From NCBI RefSeq assembly GCF_000422965.1, contig NZ_KE383965.1, positions 75,225-139,224 of the forward strand: a stretch of 64,000 nt of DNA. The letters run 5' to 3'. Source of the DNA: Pleomorphomonas oryzae DSM 16300. GTDB lineage: Bacteria; Pseudomonadota; Alphaproteobacteria; Rhizobiales; Pleomorphomonadaceae. A program made the translations under genes and the position numbers. Shown piece after piece: positions 1 to 8,698 of the stretch (the first letter of the stretch is position 1; every line of letters begins with the position of its first letter). Under the pieces are notes generated by a model. The model was not told the DNA's origin. It worked only from the letters and a program-made list of their open reading frames with translations, and ran no database searches.

Positions 1-100
1 GAAGCTGTAGCTCGCCGTCCACCTCGACGGGCACGGTCGCGTGGTCGGTGTTCGAGGCGCTGAATGCGGCGAGGCGAGGATCTGAGAGAGGACCCTTCAT
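1..100 (-). CDS. 5' end of an unidentified gene, cut by the window edge
   Basis: A reading frame starts at an ATG (complement of 98-100) and runs open off the left edge, giving 33 residues beginning MKGPLSDPRL. The ATG overlaps the TGA of the upstream gene (97-99) in an ATGA arrangement, which implies translational coupling and supports the start. Too little is present to name the family. Confidence 0.5.
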   Translation of the reverse strand, partial: MKGPLSDPRLAAFSASNTDHATVPVEVDGELQL

Positions 101-474
101 GGGGCCGTGGTTCGCAATTCCAGAGTCGCCGTACCTTTGATGAGCTTGGCAATGGTTTCCCGCCACTCCGCATCAGTCATCGACAGCATTATCGGAAGCT
201 CACGTCCGTGTATGGGTTCGCGAATTATGCTCGATACCATAAGTGTACCGGCAACAAGAATGTCAACTTTCTTGCCGACGTAGCGTTCGGTAAAACTATA
301 AAGGTCACGACTGCTTTGGCTGGTGATGGACACATAAAAGTGGCCACCTTGGTTCCCTGTGATGTCGGTTATTGAACCGCTTTCAACCTGGAGCTTGAGG
401 GATTCTGCCATTGCCGGCGACGCCAACAATATCGCAGTCCAGAAGGCTGCCTGTATGCAACGCATCATTACCAT
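97..474 (-). CDS. Small exported protein with SecD P1-head-like region
   Basis: This 125-residue protein has an N-terminal signal peptide (hydrophobic stretch about residues 8-20, ending ASPAMA before ESLKL), so it is probably periplasmic. The mature part, with its GKKVDILVAGTLMVSSIIREPI segment, resembles the head subdomain of the SecD/SecF first periplasmic domain, where a similar 'G..V.I..DG.V...P.I...I' pattern is seen. It lacks the transmembrane body of SecD, so it is not a translocase subunit. Its stop codon overlaps the next gene's start. Function unknown; the domain assignment is by eye. Confidence 0.6.
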   Translation of the reverse strand: MVMMRCIQAAFWTAILLASPAMAESLKLQVESGSITDITGNQGGHFYVSITSQSSRDLYSFTERYVGKKVDILVAGTLMVSSIIREPIHGRELPIMLSMTDAEWRETIAKLIKGTATLELRTTAP

Positions 475-601
475 TCGGAGGAGCTCCCCTTGCTCGTAAG
501 TTGTCTCTGCCTCGAGGACAACATATAAGCGAAAGCAAGCAGGGTATGCACGCTCTATGCGATCTCTTGGGAAAGAGACCCTTTCGGTTGCTCTGGAGAG
601 G

Positions 602-673
602 CTGATCTTCCGGTGGGACAGTGGGCGCGGCGAAGCCTCGGATCTCTATCTCGACGACCACAGCTATCGGTGA
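602..673 (+). pseudogene. Remnant of a HigB-type toxin (C-terminal tail)
   Basis: The frame ending at TGA 671-673 reads LIFRWDSGRGEASDLYLDDH followed by SYR. This matches the usual end of HigB/RelE-type toxins (RLIFRW...A..VYLD.H.YR). The next gene is an intact HigA-like antitoxin 8 bp downstream, as in a normal higBA operon. Upstream the frame carries no recognisable toxin sequence, so only about 23 residues survive. Confidence 0.5.
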
Positions 674-681
674 GGTGACCC

Positions 682-990
682 ATGCTGATGACCAAGCGCA
701 AGCCGGTGACCGTCGGCGAGATCCTGATGGAAGAGTTCATGCAGCCGCTCGGCCTGACCCAGGCGGCGCTGGCCGAGGCAATGGGCGTTCAGCGCAAGCA
801 TGTCAACGAGCTCTGCAACAACCGCCGCACCGTGACGGCGGCGACCGCACTCATCCTGGCGCGGGTGTTCGGCAACAGCCCCGATTTCTGGCTGAACATC
901 CAGCGCCGCAGCGACCTGTGGGAGGCCATGAACAGCCCCAAGGAACTGGCACGGATCGAGCGGGCGAAGCCGCTGCCGACGGCGGCATAG
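682..990 (+). CDS. higA: HigA-type antitoxin / XRE-family repressor
   Basis: 102 residues with a central XRE helix-turn-helix (LTQAALAEAMGVQRKHVNELCNNR, about residues 25-48) and the C-terminal segment 'ALILARVFGNSPDFWLNIQRRSDLW' that is diagnostic of HigA antitoxins. In intact loci it neutralises the HigB mRNA interferase and represses the operon. Here only a fragment of higB precedes it, so it is probably an orphan antitoxin or repressor. Starts at 682 or 688 are both possible; the GAGGTG at 672-677 favours 682 or 688 equally. Confidence 0.85.
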   Translation: MLMTKRKPVTVGEILMEEFMQPLGLTQAALAEAMGVQRKHVNELCNNRRTVTAATALILARVFGNSPDFWLNIQRRSDLWEAMNSPKELARIERAKPLPTAA

Positions 991-1020
991 ACGGCGAAGC
1001 TATGGCTCCGCCTTCCCATG

Positions 1021-1680
1021 TCACGCCAGCGCCACCCAGCCGCGCAGCGAGAAGCCGGCGTAGAAGAGGGCGATGCTGGAGAAGCCGGCCTCGCGGAGGA
1101 GGGCTTCGTCGTCCGCTGTCGTCAGCACCGGCAGGTGCGTCGCCATGGTGGCGGCTTCCGTCTCGGCGGTGGACTTGCCGGCGAAGGCGAGGGAGCGGGT
1201 GAGCCAGCGGTGGAGGTCGGCGCCGTCCGGCGCGCTGTGGTGGGCCACCACCAGCGCCGCGCCGGGTTTGAGGCGGCGGTGGATCTCTCGGAGCGTGGAG
1301 AGCCGCTCGTCGCGCTTCAGGAAGTGCAGCGTCAGCAGGCAGGTGGCGCCGTCGTAAGGGCCGGAGGGGGCGGCATCGACGATGCCTTGATGGAGGTCGG
1401 CGCGCGCCGTGAGCGGACCCAGGATGCGGCGGGCGAGATCGAGCATTTCGGCGGAGGGATCGACGCCGGTGAAGCGCCAGCCGGGCTCAGCCTCGGCGAA
1501 GGCCTTGAGCTCCAGGCCGCCGCCGGCGCCGACCACCAGGATCTCGGCAGCTGCGGGCGCGTGCTCGGCCAGGAGGATCGCCGTCATGCGATGGAGGTCG
1601 GCGTAGCCGGGCACCATTTTCCGCGCGGTGTCGGCATAGCTGGCGACGAAGGTGGGATCGTTGAAAGGTTGCATGATCAT
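1021..1680 (-). CDS. Class I SAM-dependent methyltransferase
   Basis: 219 residues. The SAM-binding motif I is ILVVGAGGGLELKAF (about residues 49-63), followed by an acidic 'GVDPSAEML' end of strand 2 and a motif-IV-like CLLTLHFL. The substrate is unknown. The ATG at 1680 overlaps the stop of the upstream flavoprotein gene as ATGA, so I use this start and not longer open frames. It is the third gene of an Rrf2-oxidoreductase-methyltransferase operon, an arrangement seen in other Hyphomicrobiales. Confidence 0.8.
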   Translation of the reverse strand: MIMQPFNDPTFVASYADTARKMVPGYADLHRMTAILLAEHAPAAAEILVVGAGGGLELKAFAEAEPGWRFTGVDPSAEMLDLARRILGPLTARADLHQGIVDAAPSGPYDGATCLLTLHFLKRDERLSTLREIHRRLKPGAALVVAHHSAPDGADLHRWLTRSLAFAGKSTAETEAATMATHLPVLTTADDEALLREAGFSSIALFYAGFSLRGWVALA

Positions 1681-2570
1681 CCAAACACGAGGGTGCGGTG
1701 GGCGGAGGTGCCGGCCATCACGCCGTCGGCGACGGCGAAGCTGACGCTGTGCGGGGCGTGGGCGATGTCGCCGGCGGCATAGAGACCGGGCACGGTGGTC
1801 TTTTTCTCGGCGTTGGTTTTGAGGATCGGGCCGAGCGGGCCGTCCTCGATCAGCGCGCCGAGGTCGGCGGCGATGGGGCTCGACAGGGTGGATTTCGGCG
1901 CCACGTAGAGCGCGTCCAGCGGGCTCTCCCGGCCGTCGTCCAGTTCGATGGCCTGGAGCAAGGTGCCCTCGCCGATCAGGGCCTTTATCCTGGCCGGTTC
2001 CACCCGGACGCCGCGCGCGGCGAGGGTGGCGGCGCTGTCCGGGGCGAGATCGGCGCCGTTGAGGTAGAGCGTGGTCGGCCCCCATTCGGCGACGAGGCTG
2101 GCCTGATGGACGGACATCGGCGTCCGCCAGAGCACGCCGAGCCGGCGGTCGCTATACTCGTAGCCATGGCAATAGGGGCAGTGCAGCACCGACTTGCCCC
2201 AGCGCTCGGCAAGGCCGGGGATGGGATCGAGGCTGTCGCGGAGGCCGAAGGCGAGGATGGCGAGGCGGGAGGTGAGCGTCTCGCCGCTTGCCAGCGTGAA
2301 GGCAAAACCGCCGTCCTCGGCCCTGGCGGCGACGGCTTCGCCGTTGATCAGCCGCACGGTGGGATAGGCGGCAAGCTGCTCACGCGCCCTGGCGAGAATG
2401 TCGGCGGGGTTGCTGCCGTCGAAGCCGAGGAAGCCGTGCGACGCCGCGGCGAAGCGGTTGCGCGGCTCGCCCTTGTCGATGATGAGAACGCTGCGGCGGG
2501 CGCGGCCGAGGTAGGTGGCGGCGGCGAGGCCGGCGAAGGCGCCGCCGACGATGACGACATCAGTGGGCAT
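1677..2570 (-). CDS. Thioredoxin-reductase-like FAD/NAD(P) oxidoreductase
   Basis: 297 residues. FAD-binding GxGxxG variant [20 protein letters not shown] at the N-terminus, a second dinucleotide fold, and a redox-active-looking [11 protein letters not shown] (CxxC) in the middle, as in thioredoxin-reductase-type flavoproteins. The '[15 protein letters not shown]' segment near the end is the typical FAD-contacting motif. The start is set at the [10 protein letters not shown] methionine; longer starts would add an unrelated leader. It overlaps rrf2 upstream by 11 bp and the methyltransferase downstream by 4 bp. Probably reduces a small disulfide or other substrate under control of the Rrf2 regulator. 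Confidence 0.85.
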   Translation of the reverse strand: MPTDVVIVGGAFAGLAAATYLGRARRSVLIIDKGEPRNRFAAASHGFLGFDGSNPADILARAREQLAAYPTVRLINGEAVAARAEDGGFAFTLASGETLTSRLAILAFGLRDSLDPIPGLAERWGKSVLHCPYCHGYEYSDRRLGVLWRTPMSVHQASLVAEWGPTTLYLNGADLAPDSAATLAARGVRVEPARIKALIGEGTLLQAIELDDGRESPLDALYVAPKSTLSSPIAADLGALIEDGPLGPILKTNAEKKTTVPGLYAAGDIAHAPHSVSFAVADGVMAGTSAHRTLVFG

Positions 2571-3024
2571 GGCTGTGCTCCAGATCGGGAGAGCCACCGC
2601 GCGCCAGGTAGCGGCGGTGGAAGTCGGCGCTCAGCGCGGCGAGGGTCACTTCGCCGAACCGGCGGAGGAGGAGGGCTTCGGCCTCGGCAAACGCATCGCC
2701 CAGGGCGGCGTTGACCGCCTGCTCGACCAGGCAGCCGGGCATCTCGGTGCGGTTGCCCATGGCGAGAAGGTCCGGCTCGCCGAGCGCATCGTAGATGTCG
2801 CGCAGTGTCAGCGTGGCGAGGTCGGCGGCGATGGTCCAGCCGCCGCCGTGGCCCTTCTCGGAGCGGACGTAGCCCTTGTCGCGCAGGCCGGCCATGATCC
2901 GCCTGACAACCACGGGGTTGGTGTGCATGGCGGCGGCCAACGCTTCCGAGGTGATCGGATCGGGCGTTTCCGCCATGTGAAGGAGGACGTGCAGCACGCC
3001 CGACAATCGGCTGTCTTTTCTCAT
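2560..3024 (-). CDS. Rrf2-family transcriptional regulator
   Basis: 154 residues with an N-terminal winged helix ([14 protein letters not shown]..., recognition part [28 protein letters not shown]). It has one cysteine (GCLVEQAVN), not the three that bind a cluster in IscR/NsrR, so it is an Rrf2 protein of the non-cluster type, possibly responding through that single thiol. First gene of its operon. The region upstream (3025-3158) is shared with the divergent lipoprotein gene and is the likely site of autoregulation. Confidence 0.85.
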   Translation of the reverse strand: MRKDSRLSGVLHVLLHMAETPDPITSEALAAAMHTNPVVVRRIMAGLRDKGYVRSEKGHGGGWTIAADLATLTLRDIYDALGEPDLLAMGNRTEMPGCLVEQAVNAALGDAFAEAEALLLRRFGEVTLAALSADFHRRYLARGGSPDLEHSHAH

Positions 3025-3158
3025 GTAACTTTATATGTTGCGTGAAAGGGCGAATGCAAGGGATCGGATTCAACTTTCGAATGGTTGAAAACCACAACGT
3101 TAAATAGACGCCTTCCGATTTTGGCTTTAGGTTCCTGCCATTCGAACTGGGGGATACC

Positions 3159-3650
3159 TTGAATAAGCTAACGATTGTCGGCGTGGTGGCCGTTGCCGCC
3201 GCGCTTGGCGCTTGCGCCAAAAGCCCTGAGAGCATTGCGCCATCCTATGTCAGCGAGGTCAGCTATCAGGCCTGGAGCTGCCCGCAGCTCGCAGAGGAGA
3301 CGCTGCGGCTCTCCTCGGCTTACGCCTCGGCTGCCCAGCAGCAGGAGAAGGCCCGCACCAATGACGTGGTCGGCGTGATCCTGATCGGCCTGCCGGTGTC
3401 GAGCCTCAGCGGCGACAACATCGCGCCGGAGATCGGCCGGCTGAAGGGCGAGCAGGAAGCCGTGCGCAAGGCGATGGTCATCAAGAATTGCGCGCCAGCG
3501 GCCGTTCCGCCGCCCGTGACGGCGGCCAAGGCGCCGGTGAAGCCCGCTCCGGCCAAGACGCCGGCCCCCGTGGCGACCGCCCCGGCTGCAGCGCCCGCCA
3601 CACCGGCGGCCGCAGCCCCGGCGACCACGCAGGCGCCGGTGAAGAAGTAA
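3159..3650 (+). CDS. Putative lipoprotein
   Basis: 163 residues starting at TTG 3159, preceded by a GGGGGA ribosome site. The signal peptide ends in a lipobox (ALGAC, Cys19), so it is probably lipid-anchored. The middle (about residues 30-115) has the 'CPQLAEE..RL..AY..AA..Q..A...D..GV.LIGLPV.SL' pattern common in small alphaproteobacterial lipoproteins. The C-terminus is an Ala/Pro-rich low-complexity tail, perhaps a periplasmic spacer. No enzymatic motif. Followed by a clear terminator. Confidence 0.75.
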   Translation: MNKLTIVGVVAVAAALGACAKSPESIAPSYVSEVSYQAWSCPQLAEETLRLSSAYASAAQQQEKARTNDVVGVILIGLPVSSLSGDNIAPEIGRLKGEQEAVRKAMVIKNCAPAAVPPPVTAAKAPVKPAPAKTPAPVATAPAAAPATPAAAAPATTQAPVKK

Positions 3651-3671
3651 GCTGCCAGTTGCCAAAACAAG

Positions 3672-3703
3672 CCGCCCGTTGGTCTTCCAGCGGGCGGTTT
3701 TTC
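3672..3703 (+). terminator. Rho-independent terminator
   Basis: Stem CCGCCCG (3672-3678) / CGGGCGG (3691-3697) followed by TTTTTC, 22 bp after the lipoprotein stop. Confidence 0.85.
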
Positions 3704-3746
3704 ATATCAGCAGGGGTTGAAAGGCGCCTGATGCGGCCCTTAACGC

Positions 3747-3928
3747 CCTCTCGTCCTGAGGTCCACCTTGAATTCACGCGTGAAATCAAGCGGCCTGCGC
3801 GAAGGATGACAGTATGATGGCAGGGTTCGCGACCGTCTAGGTGTTTGTTTCCTAAATATAAATCTGTCATCCTTCGCGCAGGCGAAGGACCTCAGGCAGG
3901 ATGGAGCGCGAGGCGGATATAGGGCTCC
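3747..3928. repeat. Bipartite REP-like element, copy 1
   Basis: Left arm begins TCCTGAGGTCC (from 3753) and right arm ends GGACCTCAGG (to 3897), around an AT-rich spacer, with an outer GATATAGGGC end. The left arm carries a nested palindrome at 3768-3791 (CTTGAATTCACG and near-complement). Arms share the GCGAAGGATGAC core. Confidence 0.85.
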
Positions 3929-4030
3929 CGCACGCGTGGGACGCGACGAGGGAAATTGGAGTTGGCGTCGCTGGTCGCGGCTTCAAATCGAGCTCGCATT
4001 CCTTCGTTCAGCATGGAACGGCCCGCCGAG

Positions 4031-4651
4031 TTAAGTGCCCCTGGCCCCATGGCACTGTTTGAATTTCTTGCCGCTGCCGCAGAAGCAGGGGTCGTTGCGC
4101 GAGGTGTAGCGCATGGAGACTTCGATAGAGAGCTGCACGTGCTTCTGCCCGATGAAAGACAGGGGTTGTCTGAGCGCGGGCGGAACGTGAGCCGCGGCGA
4201 CGCCGGGGATCATGTTCATCAGACGCGTCTTTTCCGCCGCGACCTTGAAGAGCTCGGCAATCAGCGGGTCGTCATTGTGGGCTTTCCGGATGTTGTCGCG
4301 GCGAACGCCCGGGTTGGCCGCGTCGTGGGTTGCGGTTTCATCGGGGAGGAAAAGCCGGTGGCTTTCGCCATCGACGGCCGGCGTGACATCAACCCAGGCG
4401 GCTCCGTTGCCGGGATCATAGACAGCGTGATGCTCGGCCTCGATGTAGGCACCCGGCCAGTCCCTGATGGACCAGCCGGTGCGCATGTCTCCGCCGAACC
4501 GGTCGACCTGCTTCTGAACATTGCCAAAGCTGTCCTTCGGCGTGCAATCTTCCCTGGGGGCGATCTTCACGAACAGAGGGGATGAGGGCGAAATGGCCCG
4601 GCAGAACGCCTGGACATCAGCGTTCTCCGGATTGGCTGTTTTCATCGACAT
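4031..4651 (-). CDS. SEC-C motif protein
   Basis: 206 residues. The last 22 carry a SEC-C zinc motif (RNDPCFCGSGKKFKQCHG; ligands Cys189, Cys191, Cys200, His201), the same zinc finger found at the SecA C-terminus, where it binds SecB or ribosomes. The first 170 residues match no family I recognise. ATGs at 4651 and 4645 are both plausible. Stand-alone gene between two REP elements. Probably cytoplasmic, with the SEC-C tail recruiting it to a partner. Confidence 0.75.
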   Translation of the reverse strand: MSMKTANPENADVQAFCRAISPSSPLFVKIAPREDCTPKDSFGNVQKQVDRFGGDMRTGWSIRDWPGAYIEAEHHAVYDPGNGAAWVDVTPAVDGESHRLFLPDETATHDAANPGVRRDNIRKAHNDDPLIAELFKVAAEKTRLMNMIPGVAAAHVPPALRQPLSFIGQKHVQLSIEVSMRYTSRNDPCFCGSGKKFKQCHGARGT

Positions 4652-4841
4652 GGCTCACCCCGCTTTGGCGAAACTCCGCTCTGTATAGCTGGTTCAGGAG
4701 CGAGAGACGACCTACCACAAGACGGCCCTCGCATAGGAGCACCGCGTCGCCCTTTTTAAACAAGAACGCGATCAACTGTCATTGACCATGAGCAGGATTG
4801 GGCGATGGGTGGCTATTGGGCGCCTTGTCCAATCCGCGAGA

Positions 4842-4867
4842 GCGGGCTTCGGCCCGCCTAATTTTTT
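4842..4867 (+). terminator. Terminator-like hairpin without an obvious upstream gene
   Basis: GCGGGC-TTCG-GCCCGC stem-loop (4842-4857) with a UUCG tetraloop followed by CTAATTTTTT. No plus-strand gene was found just upstream, so it may end an unannotated RNA starting in 4652-4841, or be a leftover. Confidence 0.6.
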
Positions 4868-4875
4868 CTGGGAGC

Positions 4876-5021
4876 TTGATATATCCCTTCCCACCTTCTC
4901 CTCCTGAGGTCCTCGCTTTCGCAAGGAGGACAATCTATATATTTGTTTTATATATATAATTCTGTCTTTCTTGCGAAAGCGAGAACCTCGGGCAGAATGA
5001 AGCGGGCGGTTGATATAGGGC
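4876..5021. repeat. Bipartite REP-like element, copy 2
   Basis: Arms CTGAGGTCCTCGCTTTCGC (4903-4921) and its inverted partner GCGAAAGCGAGAACCTCGG (4973-4991), with an AT-rich spacer of TATATA repeats. Outer ends GATATATCCC / GATATAGGG. Confidence 0.85.
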
Positions 5022-5080
5022 GTCCCTCGATGCAAGGCGCACCGAGGGACGTTAGGTTGAGCTTGTTGCCTTACCGATCC

Positions 5081-6196
5081 TCAGGCGAGCTCTTTGAGGG
5101 CGGCGGGGTCGAAGCCTTTCAGGCTGTTGGCATCGCCGCGCTGCACCTTCGAGACCCACAGCGGGTCGGAGATCAGGGCGCGTCCCACGGCGATCAGGTC
5201 GAACTCGTCGCGGTCCATGCGCTGCAGCAGATTGTCGAGGCCGACCGCCGAGGAAGCCTCGCCCTGGAAGGCCTTGAGGAATTCGCCGGATAGCCCCACC
5301 GAGCCGACGCTGATGGTGGCGGCGCCAGTCAGCTTCTTGGCCCAGCCGGCGAAGTTGAGGCCGTTTTCGCCATCGACCTCGGGGAACTCGGGCTCCCAGA
5401 AGCGGCGCTGCGAGCAGTGCAGGATGTCGACGCCGGCTTCCACCAGCGGGGCCAGCCAGTCGGTCATCAGCGCCGGCGTCGGGGCGAGGCGGGCCGCGTA
5501 ATCCTGCTGCTTCCACTGGCTGACGCGCAGGACGATCGGATAGTCGGGGCCGACGGCGGCGCGGATGGCGGCGACCACCTCGCCGGCAAAGCGCGAGCGC
5601 TCGCGGATGCTGGCGCCATTATAGCGGTCGGTGCGCTGGTTGGTGCCGGACCAGAAGAACTCGTCGATCAGGTAGCCGTGGGCGCCGTGGATCTCGACCA
5701 GATCGAAGCCGAGCCGTTTGGCTGCCGCCGCCGCCTTGGCGAAGGCCGCCACGGTGTCGGCGATGTCTTCCTCGGTCATGGCGACACCGCGCGGCGTGCC
5801 GGGCGCCAGCAGGCCGGACGGGCTTTCCACCGGAGCCTCGGGCTGCCATTCGCCGGCGCGCGTCGAGCCGGTGTGCCAGAGCTGCGGGCCCATGCGGCCG
5901 CCGGCGTCATGCACGGCGTCGATCACCTGCTTCCAGCCATTGAGCGCCGCTTCGCCATGGAAGAAGGGGATGCCGGGCAGGTTGCGCGAGGCGGGCCGAC
6001 CGACCACCGTGCCCTCCGACAGGATCAGCCCGACACCGCCTTCGGCGCGGCGGCGGTAGTAGGCGGCGTTGGCGGCGCCGGGGATGCCATTGGGCGCCAT
6101 GCCACGGGTCATCGGCGCCATGACGATGCGGTTGGGCAGGGTCAAGTTCTTGATGGAAAACGGGCGAAACAGCGTATCGGACGGGGTGGAGGTCAT
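5081..6196 (-). CDS. Old yellow enzyme family alkene reductase
   Basis: 371-residue FMN TIM barrel. N-terminal NRIVMAPMTR is the OYE signature. The anion-binding pair is His170 and His173 (EIHGAHGYLIDEFF), followed by the NxRxDxYNG-type loop, and AVGRALISDP near the end binds FMN phosphate. Such enzymes reduce activated C=C bonds of enals, enones and nitro compounds with NADPH. The start is the MTSTPSD ATG at 6196; upstream in-frame codons look non-coding. Divergent from an HxlR regulator, the usual pairing for electrophile-inducible OYEs. Confidence 0.9.
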   Translation of the reverse strand: MTSTPSDTLFRPFSIKNLTLPNRIVMAPMTRGMAPNGIPGAANAAYYRRRAEGGVGLILSEGTVVGRPASRNLPGIPFFHGEAALNGWKQVIDAVHDAGGRMGPQLWHTGSTRAGEWQPEAPVESPSGLLAPGTPRGVAMTEEDIADTVAAFAKAAAAAKRLGFDLVEIHGAHGYLIDEFFWSGTNQRTDRYNGASIRERSRFAGEVVAAIRAAVGPDYPIVLRVSQWKQQDYAARLAPTPALMTDWLAPLVEAGVDILHCSQRRFWEPEFPEVDGENGLNFAGWAKKLTGAATISVGSVGLSGEFLKAFQGEASSAVGLDNLLQRMDRDEFDLIAVGRALISDPLWVSKVQRGDANSLKGFDPAALKELA

Positions 6197-6229
6197 GGGC
6201 AAGGCTCCGTTGCAATCAATAAACGCTAA

Positions 6230-6283
6230 GGTATAATTCGTATACGTGGTGTCAATGAGGCACCTTAAATCGCCCAAGTATAC
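6230..6283. promoter_or_regulatory. Candidate HxlR operator region
   Basis: The 101-bp divergent intergenic region has GTATAC at 6240-6245 and again at 6278-6283, plus GGTATA at 6230. HxlR dimers bind such short inverted sites. Role is inferred from position. Confidence 0.35.
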
Positions 6284-6297
6284 TGGAGGAAACCGCG

Positions 6298-6672
6298 ATG
6301 CCGGATTGCCGGGTTACCCTCTTCGCGTCCGATTGCCCCAGCCGGGTGCTGTTCGACCAGATCGCTGACAAGTGGTCGATGATGGTGCTGACGGTGCTGG
6401 GACGCGGCCCGACCCGCTTCAACGCCATCAAGCGACAGCTGGAAGGCGTGACGCAGAAGGCGCTGACGCAGTGCCTGCGCAAGCTCGAGCGCAACGGCTT
6501 GATCGTCCGCCGTGTCCTGCCGGTATCTCCGGTGGCGGTGGAATACGAGATCACCCCGCTCGGCCGCACCCTGGTGGAGCCGTTCGGCGCGCTCTACGCC
6601 TGGACCATGGAGAAGCTGCCCGAGGTGGAGAAGGCAAGAGAGGCGTTCGATCGGCGGATGGAGGGGGTGTGA
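6298..6672 (+). CDS. HxlR-family transcriptional regulator
   Basis: 124 residues, a typical HxlR winged helix: 'DKWSMMVLTVLGRGPTRFNAIKRQLEGVTQKALTQCLRKLERNGLI' then the VEYEITPLG wing. Cys4 and Cys13 lie in the N-terminal arm, where several HxlR proteins (e.g. the YodB/QorR type) carry redox-sensing cysteines. Probably represses the divergent OYE gene until an electrophile modifies a thiol. Confidence 0.88.
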   Translation: MPDCRVTLFASDCPSRVLFDQIADKWSMMVLTVLGRGPTRFNAIKRQLEGVTQKALTQCLRKLERNGLIVRRVLPVSPVAVEYEITPLGRTLVEPFGALYAWTMEKLPEVEKAREAFDRRMEGV

Positions 6673-6691
6673 GGGCGCGCAAACGTGAAGA

Positions 6692-7015
6692 TCAAGCGAG
6701 CATCTGCAGTCCGTGCTTCTGGATGATTCCCAGCAGCTTCAGCGCCGGACCGCTCGGACGTTTGGCGCCGGTTTCCCACTTCTGAACTGTGGACTCGCTG
6801 GTGTTGAGATAGCGAGCAAAGACCGGCTGGCTGACGCGGTTACGCTCTCTCAGTTCCTTGATCTCTTCCGGCGAGAGCGAGGCTGGTACCGAGAGGCATG
6901 TGTCGTCGAAGGTTCTCATCGTTTCCTTGTCGATGGTGCCCGCTTCGTACATGCCCTGAACGGCGCTGTGGATGGCCTCGAAGGCGTCGCTCTTATATTT
7001 ACGCTTCGCTGTCAT
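6692..7015 (-). CDS. HTH antitoxin of the NadS/HigA2 type
   Basis: 107 residues. The C-terminal XRE domain (SPEEIKELRERNRVSQPVFARYLNTSESTVQKWETGAKRPSGPALKLL) is characteristic of antitoxins and repressors partnered with RelE-like toxins that precede them in the operon. The N-terminal 45 residues would wrap the toxin. Only a toxin fragment remains upstream, so this may be an orphan. Confidence 0.8.
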   Translation of the reverse strand: MTAKRKYKSDAFEAIHSAVQGMYEAGTIDKETMRTFDDTCLSVPASLSPEEIKELRERNRVSQPVFARYLNTSESTVQKWETGAKRPSGPALKLLGIIQKHGLQMLA

Positions 7016-7085
7016 GGCTAATCTCCACCAATGCGCCGATCTTCAATTCGGCTTCCAAGTCCTTTGATGTCTTCCGGCGGAAGAG
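6999..7085 (-). pseudogene. Possible C-terminal remnant of a RelE/HigB2-type toxin
   Basis: On the minus strand a 28-codon frame with SKDLEAELKIGALVEISH overlaps the start of the HTH gene by 17 bp. Toxins partnered with NadS-type antitoxins usually end in a comparable '...A...GAL.EI' tail that overlaps the antitoxin start. An in-frame TAA at 7086-7088 closes the frame and no toxin body is seen further upstream. By-eye assignment. Confidence 0.35.
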
Positions 7086-7189
7086 TTATGCGAGCCTACA
7101 GTCGCAGCGAGAGATACCTTTTCACAGGTACATGGCGGCCTCAATCAAATAGCTCTGATTGATCGCAAGCGGGCGGCAGCACTGGCGGC

Positions 7190-7384
7190 GCTCTATAGGG
7201 GCGTTGCGATTTCTCGTCCTGAGGTCCCTGCCTTCGCAGGGATGACAGCTTGATAGAAAGCGGCGCCAAGCTATCTTATTGTTTTATATATAATTATGTC
7301 ATCCCCGCGCAAGCGGGCTTGAATTCACGCGTGAATTCAAGGTGGACCTCAGGCAGGATGGGGCGAGGGGGTGGTATGGGGCTC
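7190..7384. repeat. Bipartite REP-like element, copy 3
   Basis: Arms CCTGAGGTCCCTGCCTTCGC and inverted GCAAGCGGG...GACCTCAGG, AT-rich spacer. The right arm carries the nested 24-bp EcoRI/MluI palindrome at 7318-7341. It ends one base before the stop codon of the next minus-strand gene. Confidence 0.85.
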
Positions 7385-7385
7385 C

Positions 7386-8375
7386 CTAGGTGCAGCTCAT
7401 GGCCGGCTGCCGCGCCGCCTCGATCGCCTTGTGAACAAGGGCGAGCGCCGCCGTTGCTGCTTCTGGGGTGAAGGCGAGGGGCGCTTTGCCGCTGATGGCA
7501 TCGGCGACGTTGGCGTAGAAATCGTGGGTACGGGCGGGTTCGAGCGGCACGCGTTCGCGGATCACCTTGCCGCTCAACTCGGTGTGGAGGAGGGCGGTCG
7601 GCGGCTCGTCCTTAGGCTGGGCGCTGTCGTGCGGGATGACCAGCGAGCCCTTCTTGCCGTGGGCGACGATCACAGGGCCGAGCTCGCGGACGAAGGTGCT
7701 GGCGCAGAGGTGCACGCGGTGGCCGGGATAGCGGAAGCGGACGTCGAAGAAATCGGTGGCGGCGCCGGGGCGGCGGAGCGAATCCATGTCGGCGGCGACG
7801 GTAAGCGGCGGGCCGAACAGGGCGAGCATGCCGTCGACCAGATGGATGCCGAGGTCGAACCAGGTGCCGGCACCGGGCAGGTTGTCTTCCTTCCACTGCT
7901 TGTGGGTGACGATGGCGCGGTAGCGGTCGTAATGCCATTCCAGCTCGACGAGATCGCCGAGGTCGCCGCTGTCGAGGTGGCGCTTCAGCGTCAGGTAGTC
8001 GGCGTCGAGCCGGCGGTTGTGGAAGACGGCGAGGATGCGGCCGGCATCATGCGCCTGTCGGGTCAGGGCACGGGCGTCGCCCTTGGTGATGGTGATCGGC
8101 TTTTCCAGCACCACGTGCTTGCCAGCGGCGAGCGCCGCGTTGGCCATGGAGAAATGCAGCTCGTTGGGCGTGTTGACGATGACGAGCTCGATGGCGGGAT
8201 CGTCGAGGATCGCTTGGAAGTCGGAAATACAGGTGACGCCCTGGGGTTCGCTGCCATCGGGGCCGGAGCGACGCAGCAGGGTGGTGAGGCGGAGGTGCGG
8301 CTCGGCTTGGAGCAGCGGCGCGTGGAACTCCCGGCCCGACATGCCCCAGGCGCACATGGCAGTGTTGATGGTCAT
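7386..8375 (-). CDS. Gfo/Idh/MocA-family oxidoreductase
   Basis: 329 residues. N-terminal Rossmann domain with a shortened start (AMCAWGMSGREFHAPLL), then 'VIVNTPNELHFSMANAALAAGKHVVLEKPIT', the EKP motif whose Lys is the catalytic residue of the family. The C-terminal domain includes 'GTWFDLGIHLVDGMLALFG' carrying the catalytic His. Members interconvert sugars or inositols with NAD(P); substrate unknown. Single gene flanked by REP copies, so no pathway context. Confidence 0.88.
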   Translation of the reverse strand: MTINTAMCAWGMSGREFHAPLLQAEPHLRLTTLLRRSGPDGSEPQGVTCISDFQAILDDPAIELVIVNTPNELHFSMANAALAAGKHVVLEKPITITKGDARALTRQAHDAGRILAVFHNRRLDADYLTLKRHLDSGDLGDLVELEWHYDRYRAIVTHKQWKEDNLPGAGTWFDLGIHLVDGMLALFGPPLTVAADMDSLRRPGAATDFFDVRFRYPGHRVHLCASTFVRELGPVIVAHGKKGSLVIPHDSAQPKDEPPTALLHTELSGKVIRERVPLEPARTHDFYANVADAISGKAPLAFTPEAATAALALVHKAIEAARQPAMSCT

Positions 8376-8445
8376 TGGCTGTCCGTTCGTGGAGCGATCG
8401 GCCGGCAGTATGGAGGTTTTGAGAGGGGGAGGCCAGAGAGGGAGA

Positions 8446-8698
8446 GCGATATCGGCCGCTGCGTCTTCTCGTCCTGAGGTCCTCGGCCTGCGCCGAGGAA
8501 AACAGCTTTATATGATTGAACAAGCGGATAGGTGGCGGCGCCCCGCGCCCGAGGCAAATTCCCGAGCAAGCTTGTTCCGCCCTATCCCGCCGCTCCAATT
8601 CTCAACCCGTATCCTGCTGTTTCCCTTTCCTTCAGTCTGTCTTCCTCGGCGTAGGCCGAGGACCTCGGGCAACATGGGGCGAGAGGTTGATATAGGGC
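8446..8698. repeat. Bipartite REP-like element, copy 4 (long spacer)
   Basis: Left arm GTCCTGAGGTCCTCGGCCTG (8471-8490) and right arm GGCCGAGGACCTCGGG (8654-8669), outer ends GATATCGGCC (8448) and GATATAGGGC. The spacer is about 120 bp, longer than in other copies, and lacks coding signal. It touches the stop codon of the gene at 8699. Confidence 0.85.

Noticed and set aside
4652..4841. Possible small RNA or tRNA gene ahead of the terminator at 4842
   Set aside because: No cloverleaf, promoter or conserved RNA pattern could be recognised; only the terminator was kept.
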